A DNA stretch of 46,165 nt from Lachnospiraceae bacterium C7. GTDB lineage: Bacteria > Bacillota > Clostridia > Lachnospirales > Lachnospiraceae. Made by a program: the position numbers and the translations under genes. Of the stretch, positions 17,268 through 24,574 are shown piece after piece. The DNA lies in NCBI GenBank assembly GCA_900113385.1, contig FOPE01000026.1:1-46165 (forward strand), given 5' to 3'. Every line of letters starts with the position of its first letter. Within the stretch, counting starts at the first letter, position 1. The notes below the pieces were generated by a model. It did not search any database and was not told the origin of the DNA. It saw only the letters and a program-made list of their open reading frames with translations.

Positions 17268-17591
17268 ATGATAGTATCAATTGCAAGACAAAGTGTTATA
17301 TTGAAATGCCTTAGAAAAAGATCTGTAATGTTAGGCAATTATGAATTTTATTATGGAGCTGGATTTTCAAGTTTATGTTTTGGAGTTTCATATGATTTTA
17401 CTGACAAACCTAAGGAACTAAATGAACAAATCAAAAGGAATCTAGAAGGCATTGAAACAAATAATCCCGAAGAAAAATATCTAATAAAAATGTTATTAGA
17501 TTTTAGACCAACAGATGAATACAATGATCAGATGAAAGAACTTTTTGAAATGGGTTTAAACGAACACAACCCATGGCAAGTTAATATATAA
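17268..17591 (+). CDS. Small protein of unknown function
   Basis: I do not recognise this 107-residue protein. The ATG at 17268 is chosen because AAGGAGGG lies seven bases upstream; the open frame goes further back but through the palindromic operator. The N-terminal third is basic and mixed hydrophobic with a YYGAGFSSLCFG segment. The C-terminal two thirds are acidic, charged and predicted helical. No transmembrane segment or cysteine motif is evident. It precedes the TIGR01440 gene by 37 bases and probably shares its transcript. Confidence 0.7.
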   Translation: MIVSIARQSVILKCLRKRSVMLGNYEFYYGAGFSSLCFGVSYDFTDKPKELNEQIKRNLEGIETNNPEEKYLIKMLLDFRPTDEYNDQMKELFEMGLNEHNPWQVNI

Positions 17592-17627
17592 TTATCAAAA
17601 AGTCGATATAGATATAGGAGGCACATA

Positions 17628-18188
17628 ATGGAATTAGAAAACATTAAAACACAAAGCAAAAAAGCAGTATTAGAAATTATTGAAGATGCCCACTTAAAGG
17701 CTGGAGACTTATTTGTTGTAGGTTGTTCTTCAAGTGAAGTATGCGGTGAAAAGATAGGTACACACTCAAGCTATGATGTTGCTACTGCTATCTATGAAGG
17801 CATTACAGAAGCCTTAGCCACAAAGGATATTTTACTTGCAGCACAATGTTGCGAACATTTAAATAGAGCACTTATCGTAGAAAGAGCTACATGTGAAAAA
17901 TTCAATTTAGAAGAAGTTAATGTTGTTCCACAACCTAAAGCTGGTGGTTCTTTTGGAACAAATGCTTATAAACATATGACTGATCCTGTTGCTGTTGAAA
18001 GTCTTAACCAGCAAGCTTCTGCAGGTATCGATATTGGCGGTACTTTAATCGGTATGCATATCAAACCAGTAGTTGTTCCTCTTAGAATTTCATTTAACAA
18101 AATTGGCGAAGCAAACTTCTTATGTGCACGCCGTAGGCCTAAATTTGTAGGTGGCGGAAGAGCAATTTATGATGAAAATTTAATGTAG
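17628..18188 (+). CDS. TIGR01440/UPF0340 family protein (YwlG-like)
   Basis: This 186-residue protein belongs to the conserved Firmicutes family TIGR01440 (DUF436, UPF0340). It shows GCSSSEVCGEKIG near residue 32, an AAQCCEHLNRAL block, and a C-terminal CARRRPKFVGGGRA. The invariant cysteines and glycines suggest an enzyme or ligand-binding protein, but no function is established that I know of. The TAGGAGGC site is well spaced from the ATG. It sits between the orphan 107-residue gene and apt, and apt has its own promoter directly after the stop codon. Confidence 0.85.
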   Translation: MELENIKTQSKKAVLEIIEDAHLKAGDLFVVGCSSSEVCGEKIGTHSSYDVATAIYEGITEALATKDILLAAQCCEHLNRALIVERATCEKFNLEEVNVVPQPKAGGSFGTNAYKHMTDPVAVESLNQQASAGIDIGGTLIGMHIKPVVVPLRISFNKIGEANFLCARRRPKFVGGGRAIYDENLM

Positions 18189-18191
18189 GAC

Positions 18192-18220
18192 TTGAAATAT
18201 ATAAAAAAAAGGTTTATAAT
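18192..18220 (+). promoter_or_regulatory. Promoter of apt
   Basis: TTGAAA (18192-18197) and TATAAT (18215-18220) have a 17-base spacer. This is a near-consensus vegetative promoter right after the previous stop codon. It gives a leader of roughly 55 bases. Confidence 0.75.
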
Positions 18221-18283
18221 CTTTTAGGCTGTCTCGGCCAGCAGGATATTAAACAAGGATTAAAAGAGAGGATGTTTTTTAAC

Positions 18284-18808
18284 ATGAAAACAGTTGAAGA
18301 ATATATTAGAAGTATTCCAGATTTCCCAGAACCAGGAGTTATCTTTAGAGATGTAACAAGTCTTTTACAGGATGCAGATGGTTTAAAATTAGCAATTGAC
18401 GAAATGATCAAAGCTTTAGAAAACGTAGATTTCGATATCGTAGCAGGTACAGAATCAAGAGGTTTCATTTTTGGTGTACCAGTTGCATACGCAATGCACA
18501 AACCATTCATTCCAGTTCGTAAAGCTGGAAAACTTCCATGCGAAACAGTATCACAAGAGTATGATCTTGAATATGGTTCAGCTACAATTGAAATTCACAA
18601 AGATTCAATTAAACCTGGTCAAAAAGTTGTACTTATTGATGATTTAATTGCAACAGGTGGAACAATTGAAGCAGCAGCAAAACTTGTTGAACAGCTTGGT
18701 GGAGAGGTTGTTAAGATGTTATTCTTACTTGAACTTTCTGGCTTAAACGGCAGAGACAAGTTAAAAGATTATGATGTTGAAGCAATCGTTACTTACGAAG
18801 GAAAATAA
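18284..18808 (+). CDS. apt: Adenine phosphoribosyltransferase
   Basis: This 174-residue enzyme converts adenine and PRPP to AMP in purine salvage. The N-terminal SIPDFPEPGVIFRDVTSLL block is diagnostic of Apt. The PRPP-binding loop VLIDDLIATGGT lies near residues 123-134. An in-frame ATG four codons earlier (18272) directly abuts the GAGAGG site with no spacing. The ATG at 18284 has proper spacing and gives the usual MKTVEEYI-type start, so I use that. The PAP2 gene follows after 20 bases. Confidence 0.95.
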   Translation: MKTVEEYIRSIPDFPEPGVIFRDVTSLLQDADGLKLAIDEMIKALENVDFDIVAGTESRGFIFGVPVAYAMHKPFIPVRKAGKLPCETVSQEYDLEYGSATIEIHKDSIKPGQKVVLIDDLIATGGTIEAAAKLVEQLGGEVVKMLFLLELSGLNGRDKLKDYDVEAIVTYEGK

Positions 18809-18828
18809 TTTTATATAGAGGGTTGACT

Positions 18829-19329
18829 ATGAAAAGAGATACATATATTAAGATGATAGATTTTTTCACTGCCAATTCATTTAGATCAAAAACAATCCAG
18901 GTAGTCAATAAATTGATTACTGGGATTGTTTTTGTTAGTTATCCATGTTTTTTGGCATATCTATTATGGAAAAAAGATAGTTTTTTACTTAAGGGAATAT
19001 TAGTTCCTCTAATTTCATTTATTATTCTTACTATAATTAGAAAAATAATAAACGCACCACGTCCATATGAAGTTTTTAATACGAAAGCAGTTATTCAAAA
19101 AGAGACTTTAGGAAAGTCTTTTCCTAGTCGTCATGTATTTTCAATTTTTATAATTGCTAGCACATATTATGCTGTTTTAGATATAAAAACCTTTGGGATT
19201 GTTGTTGCTATTCTAGGTTGCCTTTTGGCCATAACACGAGTTCTCATTGGAGTTCATTTTACAAAAGATGTTATAGCTGGAGCAATATGTGGCATAATAT
19301 CTGGAATCATCGGATTTTGGATTATTTAA
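18829..19329 (+). CDS. PAP2-family membrane phosphatase
   Basis: The 166-residue membrane protein has about five hydrophobic segments. The three phosphatase motifs are present in order: R-x6-RP (RKIINAPRP), PSRH in the second, and R-x5-H-x3-D (RVLIGVHFTKD). Family members dephosphorylate phosphatidic acid, phosphatidylglycerophosphate or undecaprenyl diphosphate; which of these applies here is not visible. The ATG at 18829 has GAGGG six bases upstream; a TTG two codons earlier overlaps that site. It shares the apt transcript. Confidence 0.88.
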   Translation: MKRDTYIKMIDFFTANSFRSKTIQVVNKLITGIVFVSYPCFLAYLLWKKDSFLLKGILVPLISFIILTIIRKIINAPRPYEVFNTKAVIQKETLGKSFPSRHVFSIFIIASTYYAVLDIKTFGIVVAILGCLLAITRVLIGVHFTKDVIAGAICGIISGIIGFWII

Positions 19330-19330
19330 T

Positions 19331-19400
19331 TTGACTTTTCAAGTCACTTATCCCCGCCTACATTTTGCTTATAAGCAGTATGTCTTATATGAAATATATT
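19331..19400. repeat. Dispersed repeat, copy A
   Basis: This segment contains CCCCGCCTACATTTTGCTTA (19352-19371) and continues into an ATATGAAATAT-like tail. It aligns over about 70 bases with 36108-36178 (copy B), including the preceding CAAGT-type stretch. No protein is encoded. It lies between the PAP2 stop codon and the next terminator. Confidence 0.5.
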
Positions 19401-19407
19401 TTTTTAC

Positions 19408-19450
19408 AAAAAAAGTAGAGAAAACAACGCAATGTGTTTCTCTACTTTTT
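19408..19450. terminator. Bidirectional intrinsic terminator
   Basis: AAAAAGTAGAGAAA pairs with TTTCTCTACTTTTT around a 13-base loop. It separates the convergent apt-PAP2 and ABC-F operons and has a U-tract in both directions. Confidence 0.88.
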
Positions 19451-19467
19451 ATTATATTTAACACAGC

Positions 19468-21438
19468 TTACTGTTCAGCAATTTGCTGTGCTTTATCTTC
19501 TAAGAACTCCCATCTCTCCATAAGATATTCTAATCGTTCTTCTTTCTCTTCTTTTTCTTTATTAAGTTCATTTAACTTAACAAAATCACTGGCATTTTGC
19601 ACCATTTCTTTTTCTATCTGTTCTAAGCGCTCTTCTACTTCAGCAATATCAGCCTCTATAGTTTCATACTCTTTTTGCTCTTTGTAGGTAAATTTTATCT
19701 TTTTCTCATGTCCCCAAGTGGCACGAGAATCCTTTTTTTCAGATGTATTATCTACCTGTGAATTTGTGCTATTATTTCCACCACTTATTATATCAAAATC
19801 ACTATATGAACTATCATTAGAATCTCCTGCAATTGCTCCTGCTGAAGTATCTACGCTTCTATTACTCCAAGGAGTTCCTAGCGGTCTTGTTCTCTTATTA
19901 AGATAATCTGTGTAACCACCTTCATATTGAGAAAGTTGTCCGCCATCTTCAAATGCAAAAATCCTATTTACAATTCTATCAAGGAAATATCTATCATGGG
20001 ATACTGTTATTACAATACCTTTATAATGATCTAAATAGTCCTCAAATATTGCTAAAGTTTCCGTATCTAAGTCATTTGTAGGCTCATCTAAAATCAATAC
20101 ATTAGGTGCTTCCATCAAGACTCTAAGTAAATTCAATCGTCTCTTTTCTCCACCTGATAGTTTTTCTATTGGGCTATACTGCTGCTCCGATGTAAATAAA
20201 AATCTTTCTAACATTTGAGACGCTGATACTAGGCCATCTTCAGTTCTTACGTATTCTGCCGTATCCTTTATATAGTCTATTACTCTATCCTTTGGATTCA
20301 TATAAGATGTTTCTTTACTTACACCTGTCTGAGATACACCTTCTGCTTTATCTTCGCTCATAACAATTTCTTGGGAATAATATCCGATTTTAACTGTTTG
20401 TCCAACAACTATCTCTCCAGAATCTGGTTGTAAAAAGCCTGCTATCATCTTCATTAATGTTGTTTTTCCACAACCATTTGTTCCTACAAAGCCAACTCTA
20501 TCGTTTTTTAAAAAAACATATGTAAAGTCTTTTATAAGATCTACTCCATTGAAACCTTTTGTAAGATTTTCAATTTCTACTGTAGTTCTTCCAAGTCTTG
20601 TAGAAATCGAGCTTAATTCTAATTTAGCATCCTCTACTGGAGCTTTTGTATTTTTCAACTCTTCATATCTTTGAATATGTGCTTTTTGTTTTGTAGATCT
20701 AGCTCTTGCACCTCTCATCATCCATTGAATCTCGTTACGAAGTATTGACTGTCTTTTTCTTTCACTAGCCTTTTGTGATTCCTCACGCATAGTTTTTCTT
20801 TCTAAGAAGCCCGAATAATTAGTATCATAACTGTAAATACTTCCCTTATCGATTTCAACGATTCTGTTACATACACTATCTAAGAAGTATCTATCATGAG
20901 TTACCATAATCAAAGCTTTTCTCCATCTTCTCAGATAATCTTCAAGCCACTCTATCATGTCATAATCTAGGTGGTTAGTTGGCTCATCTAAAATCAATAC
21001 ATCACATGGCTTAATTAAAGTTGCAACCAATGCTAGTCTTTTTCTTTGACCACCGGATAATTCTTTAGCCATACGATTGTAATCACCAATATCTAACTTT
21101 GTCATAAGAGTTTTGGCATCACTTTCTAAAGTCCATTTATTTTCCTCTGTAACGTTTCCTTGCTTTGCCAAATTTAAAACATTTTCTAGTGCAGATAAAT
21201 TTGGATCAAAATTAGGATTCTGTGGCAAATAACTTATAACAATGCTATTTGCTTTTGTTACTGTACCTTCATCAGGTTCTACTTCCTGTGCAATAATTTT
21301 AAGTAACGTAGATTTTCCTGTACCATTAATTCCTACAATACCAACTTTTTCTCTTTCTTGCACATAAAAGGAAGCTCTACTAAAGAGCTCCCTTCCTGTA
21401 AATGATTTAGTTATATTTTCAACATTAATAATATTCAT
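19468..21438 (-). CDS. ABC-F ATPase, Uup-like
   Basis: A 656-residue protein has two ATPase domains and no membrane segments. Domain 1 has GINGTGKST near residue 38, LSGGQRKR and LILDEPTNHLD. Domain 2 has GTNGCGKTT, LSGGEKRR and LILDEPTNDLD. After an Asn/Ser-rich linker (about 540-575) there is a C-terminal charged coiled coil (about 590-650), as in Uup. ABC-F proteins bind the ribosomal E-site and help translation of difficult sequences or give antibiotic protection; which applies here cannot be read from sequence. It lies six bases after the alarmone synthetase gene, so both are likely on one mRNA. Confidence 0.9.
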   Translation of the reverse strand: MNIINVENITKSFTGRELFSRASFYVQEREKVGIVGINGTGKSTLLKIIAQEVEPDEGTVTKANSIVISYLPQNPNFDPNLSALENVLNLAKQGNVTEENKWTLESDAKTLMTKLDIGDYNRMAKELSGGQRKRLALVATLIKPCDVLILDEPTNHLDYDMIEWLEDYLRRWRKALIMVTHDRYFLDSVCNRIVEIDKGSIYSYDTNYSGFLERKTMREESQKASERKRQSILRNEIQWMMRGARARSTKQKAHIQRYEELKNTKAPVEDAKLELSSISTRLGRTTVEIENLTKGFNGVDLIKDFTYVFLKNDRVGFVGTNGCGKTTLMKMIAGFLQPDSGEIVVGQTVKIGYYSQEIVMSEDKAEGVSQTGVSKETSYMNPKDRVIDYIKDTAEYVRTEDGLVSASQMLERFLFTSEQQYSPIEKLSGGEKRRLNLLRVLMEAPNVLILDEPTNDLDTETLAIFEDYLDHYKGIVITVSHDRYFLDRIVNRIFAFEDGGQLSQYEGGYTDYLNKRTRPLGTPWSNRSVDTSAGAIAGDSNDSSYSDFDIISGGNNSTNSQVDNTSEKKDSRATWGHEKKIKFTYKEQKEYETIEADIAEVEERLEQIEKEMVQNASDFVKLNELNKEKEEKEERLEYLMERWEFLEDKAQQIAEQ

Positions 21439-21444
21439 ATCACT

Positions 21445-22245
21445 TTATGCGGTTTCCACTGATGCATTAAATCTAGCCAAATCACTTGGATCTAAATTCT
21501 TCTTAACATCACTATCGCTGTCTACATTTTTGCCTTTATCTTTTTTCTTTTCTGCAGCGTTTTTCTCCGCTATCCTCACTTCTTTTTTCTTTTCTTGCTC
21601 TTCTCTCTCTTGTTGTGCTTTTGCTTCAAGAATTGCGTTATTAAGTTGCAACATTTTAGCATCAAGCATAGAAACAATCCCAGAACATTCTCGTAAATCA
21701 CGACTTATATATTCTGGAGCGTTTCCTTCAAATTTGTAGTATATTTTATGCTCTAAACTTGCCCAAAAGTCCATTGCCATTGTTCTAATCTGAATCTCTA
21801 CCTTGGTATCAACTACCCTATCTGATAAAAATATCGGAACTGTAACTATCATATGATAGCTCTTATATCCGCTTTCTTTAGGGTGTTTTATATAATCCTT
21901 AATAGAAATAACTGTTAAGTCGTTTTGCTTTCCAATCATCTCAGCGAGTCTGTAAATATCCGATGTAAAAGAACATACAAGTCTAATTCCTGCAATATCG
22001 TTTACATAATTTACCATGTTTTCAATTGTAACATCATAGCCATATCTTTTTAGTTTTTTTACAATACTCTCTGGTGATTTAATTCGAGATTTGATGTTCT
22101 CAATTGGGTTATACTGATGTACATGTTGAAATTCATCGTTGAGAATTTCCAACTTCGTTCCTACTTCCTTCAGTGCAGAATTGTACAACAGAATCACCGT
22201 CTTCCAGCTATCAACGTCTTCCTTCAGTGTATAAGGTGTTTCCAT
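21445..22245 (-). CDS. Small alarmone synthetase, RelQ-like (p)ppGpp synthase
   Basis: The 266-residue protein has a single RelA/SpoT synthetase domain and no hydrolase, TGS or ACT domain. Diagnostic segments are RIKSPESIVKKL, DIAGIRLVC, KESGYKSYH and VEIQIRTMAMDFWASLEHK. It transfers pyrophosphate from ATP to GDP or GTP. Length exceeds the usual RelQ of about 210-220 residues because of a C-terminal Lys/Glu/Gln-rich tail (about 205-266), probably a charged helix. RelQ-type enzymes act as tetramers regulated by pppGpp and RNA. The GGAGGG site is well spaced from the ATG. The ABC-F gene follows directly. Confidence 0.9.
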   Translation of the reverse strand: METPYTLKEDVDSWKTVILLYNSALKEVGTKLEILNDEFQHVHQYNPIENIKSRIKSPESIVKKLKRYGYDVTIENMVNYVNDIAGIRLVCSFTSDIYRLAEMIGKQNDLTVISIKDYIKHPKESGYKSYHMIVTVPIFLSDRVVDTKVEIQIRTMAMDFWASLEHKIYYKFEGNAPEYISRDLRECSGIVSMLDAKMLQLNNAILEAKAQQEREEQEKKKEVRIAEKNAAEKKKDKGKNVDSDSDVKKNLDPSDLARFNASVETA

Positions 22246-22296
22246 TTATTCTACCCTCCGTACCTTAAAAATCTATACTCATACTTCCTATACAAG

Positions 22297-22325
22297 ATTG
22301 TAACACATATAAATGTTTTTGTCGG
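22297..22325 (-). promoter_or_regulatory. Probable promoter of the alarmone synthetase-ABC-F operon
   Basis: On the minus strand CCGACA (complement of 22320-22325), a 17-base spacer and an extended TG-T-TACAAT (-10 is the complement of 22297-22302) precede the gene by about 45 bases. Confidence 0.55.
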
Positions 22326-22372
22326 TACTATTTCGCGAATTTATGAAAATTTAATATGTTATTTCGAACGAG

Positions 22373-22639
22373 TTAATAATCTTCCTCTAAAACTTCCATT
22401 TCCATATAATCAAATTCTATTTCATCAACAAAATTATCACTTGAAAATCTTGTCTTACTTCTTCTCTTAAATTCATCTATGTTAGATTCTAACCAAATCG
22501 GTTTGCTCAAATCAAATTTATAACAGATTTCATCTACAGAATTTAAAATTTTATGTGTGCGTGTTTCAGTTGAATAATCTTCAATAGTTTCCGAATTTTC
22601 TATTCTTGCATCTTTTATAAATTTAAACCAAATCTTCAT
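22373..22639 (-). CDS. Acidic 88-residue protein of unknown function
   Basis: I do not recognise this small protein. It begins MKIWFKFIKD and becomes strongly acidic towards the C-terminus (DYMEMEVLEEDY). No membrane segment or cysteine pair is present. Its ATG overlaps the stop codon of the RNA methyltransferase gene as TAATG, with a GGAGA site inside that gene's end. It is therefore almost certainly translated and coupled to the methyltransferase. It may be a partner or regulator of that enzyme, which is inference from coupling only. Confidence 0.75.
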   Translation of the reverse strand: MKIWFKFIKDARIENSETIEDYSTETRTHKILNSVDEICYKFDLSKPIWLESNIDEFKRRSKTRFSSDNFVDEIEFDYMEMEVLEEDY

Positions 22640-23418
22640 TAGCCATTTCTCCTTTGTCTGTTTGCTTCATACATCAATAATGTCGCAGATATTGCCGCAT
22701 TAAGGGATTCCACATGACCTTCCATAGGAATTTTAATATATTCGTCCGCTAAATTTGCAATTTCATCACTTAATCCATTTCCCTCATTTCCAATAAAAAA
22801 GCCACATGCTGATGTATAATCTTTTTTATCATATGAAGCCTTTCCCTTTAAATGCGCTGCATATAATTTAACTCCACTTTCATGTAACTCATTAATTGTT
22901 TTCTCTAAATCATCTACAATCACAAATGGCACTCTAAAAATACTTCCCATTGTAGACCTTATAGTTTTTGGATTAAATATATCCACTGTTGTATTATTCA
23001 TTATAATACCTGTAGTACCAGCTCCCTCGCTAGTTCTAATCATAGTACCTAAATTTCCTGGATCCTGTATACTTTCTAGAATAAGTAACTGTGTCTTATT
23101 TTCTTTTAACATATCATTAATACTATAAGATGGCATTTTTACAAGAGCAATAATTCCCTGAGGTGTTATTGTATCTGAAACGCCTTTAAATACACTATCA
23201 CTTAAAACCTCATATGAAAATTCCTCAAAATATGGTCTATTCTCTTCATTCTCGTAAAATGTTTCTGAAACATAAACCTGCTGAACCCAATCCTTTGGAG
23301 CCTCTTTAAACATTTTGATACCTTCAACGATGAATACCTTTTCTTTTTTTCTCTCTCTAGATTTTTTAAATAACATCGCTAATTTTTTCACATGTTGATT
23401 GCTACTACTTGTAATCAT
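22639..23418 (-). CDS. TrmH/SpoU-family RNA 2'-O-methyltransferase
   Basis: The 259-residue SPOUT methyltransferase has an N-terminal substrate-binding domain (about 1-100) and the knotted SAM-binding domain. The motifs are ESIQDPGNLGTMIRT (motif 1), FFIGNEGNGLS (motif 2) and IPMEGHVESLNAAISATLL (motif 3). It probably methylates a ribose in rRNA or tRNA; the target base is not predictable. The start lies after the pfkA terminator with no obvious new promoter, so some readthrough from dnaE-pfkA may supply transcription. The AAAGGATAG site is upstream of the ATG. Confidence 0.9.
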   Translation of the reverse strand: MITSSSNQHVKKLAMLFKKSRERKKEKVFIVEGIKMFKEAPKDWVQQVYVSETFYENEENRPYFEEFSYEVLSDSVFKGVSDTITPQGIIALVKMPSYSINDMLKENKTQLLILESIQDPGNLGTMIRTSEGAGTTGIIMNNTTVDIFNPKTIRSTMGSIFRVPFVIVDDLEKTINELHESGVKLYAAHLKGKASYDKKDYTSACGFFIGNEGNGLSDEIANLADEYIKIPMEGHVESLNAAISATLLMYEANRQRRNG

Positions 23419-23449
23419 TTTTGCCTATCCTTTCGTACTAACTTTCCCA

Positions 23450-23490
23450 AAAAAAGTGGGTTGTCACATAGATGACAGCCCACAACTTTT
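23450..23490 (-). terminator. Intrinsic terminator after pfkA
   Basis: GTGGG-t-TGTCA pairs with TGACA-g-CCCAC around a 6-base loop. It is flanked by an A-run on the left, so a T-run follows on the minus strand. It lies about 40 bases after the pfkA stop codon. Confidence 0.8.
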
Positions 23491-23529
23491 ATCTTTATCT
23501 TTTAAGTATCTAAACTTTAATTTATTAAA

Positions 23530-24501
23530 TTAAACTAAGTCTTTTGCAACTTTGTATAAATACTCTGAAACAGATTTGTTCATTGAAAGAGCTTCTTCAA
23601 TATCAAAGTCAACTAATTTGCCTTCTTTGTATGCTACTACTCTGTTGCTCTTTCCTTCATCAAGAAGATCTACTGCGTATGCACCCATTGCTGAAGCGTA
23701 TACACGGTCCATACATGTTGGGTTACCACCACGTTGCATATGTCCAAGGATTGTTGCACGTGTTTCCATACCAGTTTCTTTCTCAATTTTCTCAGCTAAT
23801 TCCTGAGAATGTCCAATTCCTTCAGCATTGATAATGATATAATGCTCTTTACCGTTTTTACGGCCTTCTTTAATTCTTTCGATAAGAGCTGCTTCATCGT
23901 GATCATATTTTTCTGGAAGAAGAATTTCTTCTGATCCATTAGCAATACCACAGTATAATGCTATATAACCAGCACCACGTCCCATAACTTCGATTACAGA
24001 ACATCTTTCATGTGATGTAGAAGTATCACGAACTTTATCGATAGCTTCCATTGCTGTATTAATAGCTGTATCAAAACCAATTGTGTAGTCTGTACAAGCG
24101 ATATCTAAATCGATTGTTCCTGGAACACCGATTGTGTTAATACCAAGTCTTGCTAATTTCTGAGCACCCTGGAAAGAACCATCACCACCGATAACTACGA
24201 TGCCATCGATGCCGTGTTTTTTACAGATTTCAGCACCTTTCTGCTGGTATTCTAATTCTTTGAATTCAAGACATCTAGCTGTCTGAAGAATTGTACCACC
24301 ACGAGAGATAATGTCTGAAACGCTCTTAGAGTCCATATCTACGATATCCTCTGCTAAAAGTCCAGCATATCCTTTTTTGATACCTTTAACTTTTTTTCCT
24401 TTAGCAAGTGCCTGACGAACTACTGCACGGATAGCAGCGTTCATTCCTGGAGCATCTCCACCACTTGTTAAAACACCAATTGTATTAACTTCTTTAGCCA
24501 T
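23530..24501 (-). CDS. pfkA: 6-phosphofructokinase
   Basis: This 323-residue enzyme phosphorylates fructose 6-phosphate to the 1,6-bisphosphate, the committed step of glycolysis. It has GVLTSGGDAPGMNAAIRA at the N-terminus and GGDGSFQGA near residue 104; the Gly in GGDGS indicates ATP rather than pyrophosphate as donor. The catalytic loop reads GTIDLDIACTD where the textbook sequence is GTIDND, so Leu replaces Asn next to the catalytic Asp. I think this variant recurs in Clostridia. The AGGAGG site is well spaced. It follows dnaE by 73 bases, a common Firmicutes order. Confidence 0.95.
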   Translation of the reverse strand: MAKEVNTIGVLTSGGDAPGMNAAIRAVVRQALAKGKKVKGIKKGYAGLLAEDIVDMDSKSVSDIISRGGTILQTARCLEFKELEYQQKGAEICKKHGIDGIVVIGGDGSFQGAQKLARLGINTIGVPGTIDLDIACTDYTIGFDTAINTAMEAIDKVRDTSTSHERCSVIEVMGRGAGYIALYCGIANGSEEILLPEKYDHDEAALIERIKEGRKNGKEHYIIINAEGIGHSQELAEKIEKETGMETRATILGHMQRGGNPTCMDRVYASAMGAYAVDLLDEGKSNRVVAYKEGKLVDFDIEEALSMNKSVSEYLYKVAKDLV

Positions 24502-24574
24502 TTAAGTATCCTCCTACTATATAACAAAATCTTTTCTTTTTAATATACACTCAATCTATTATATTTTATACTGT

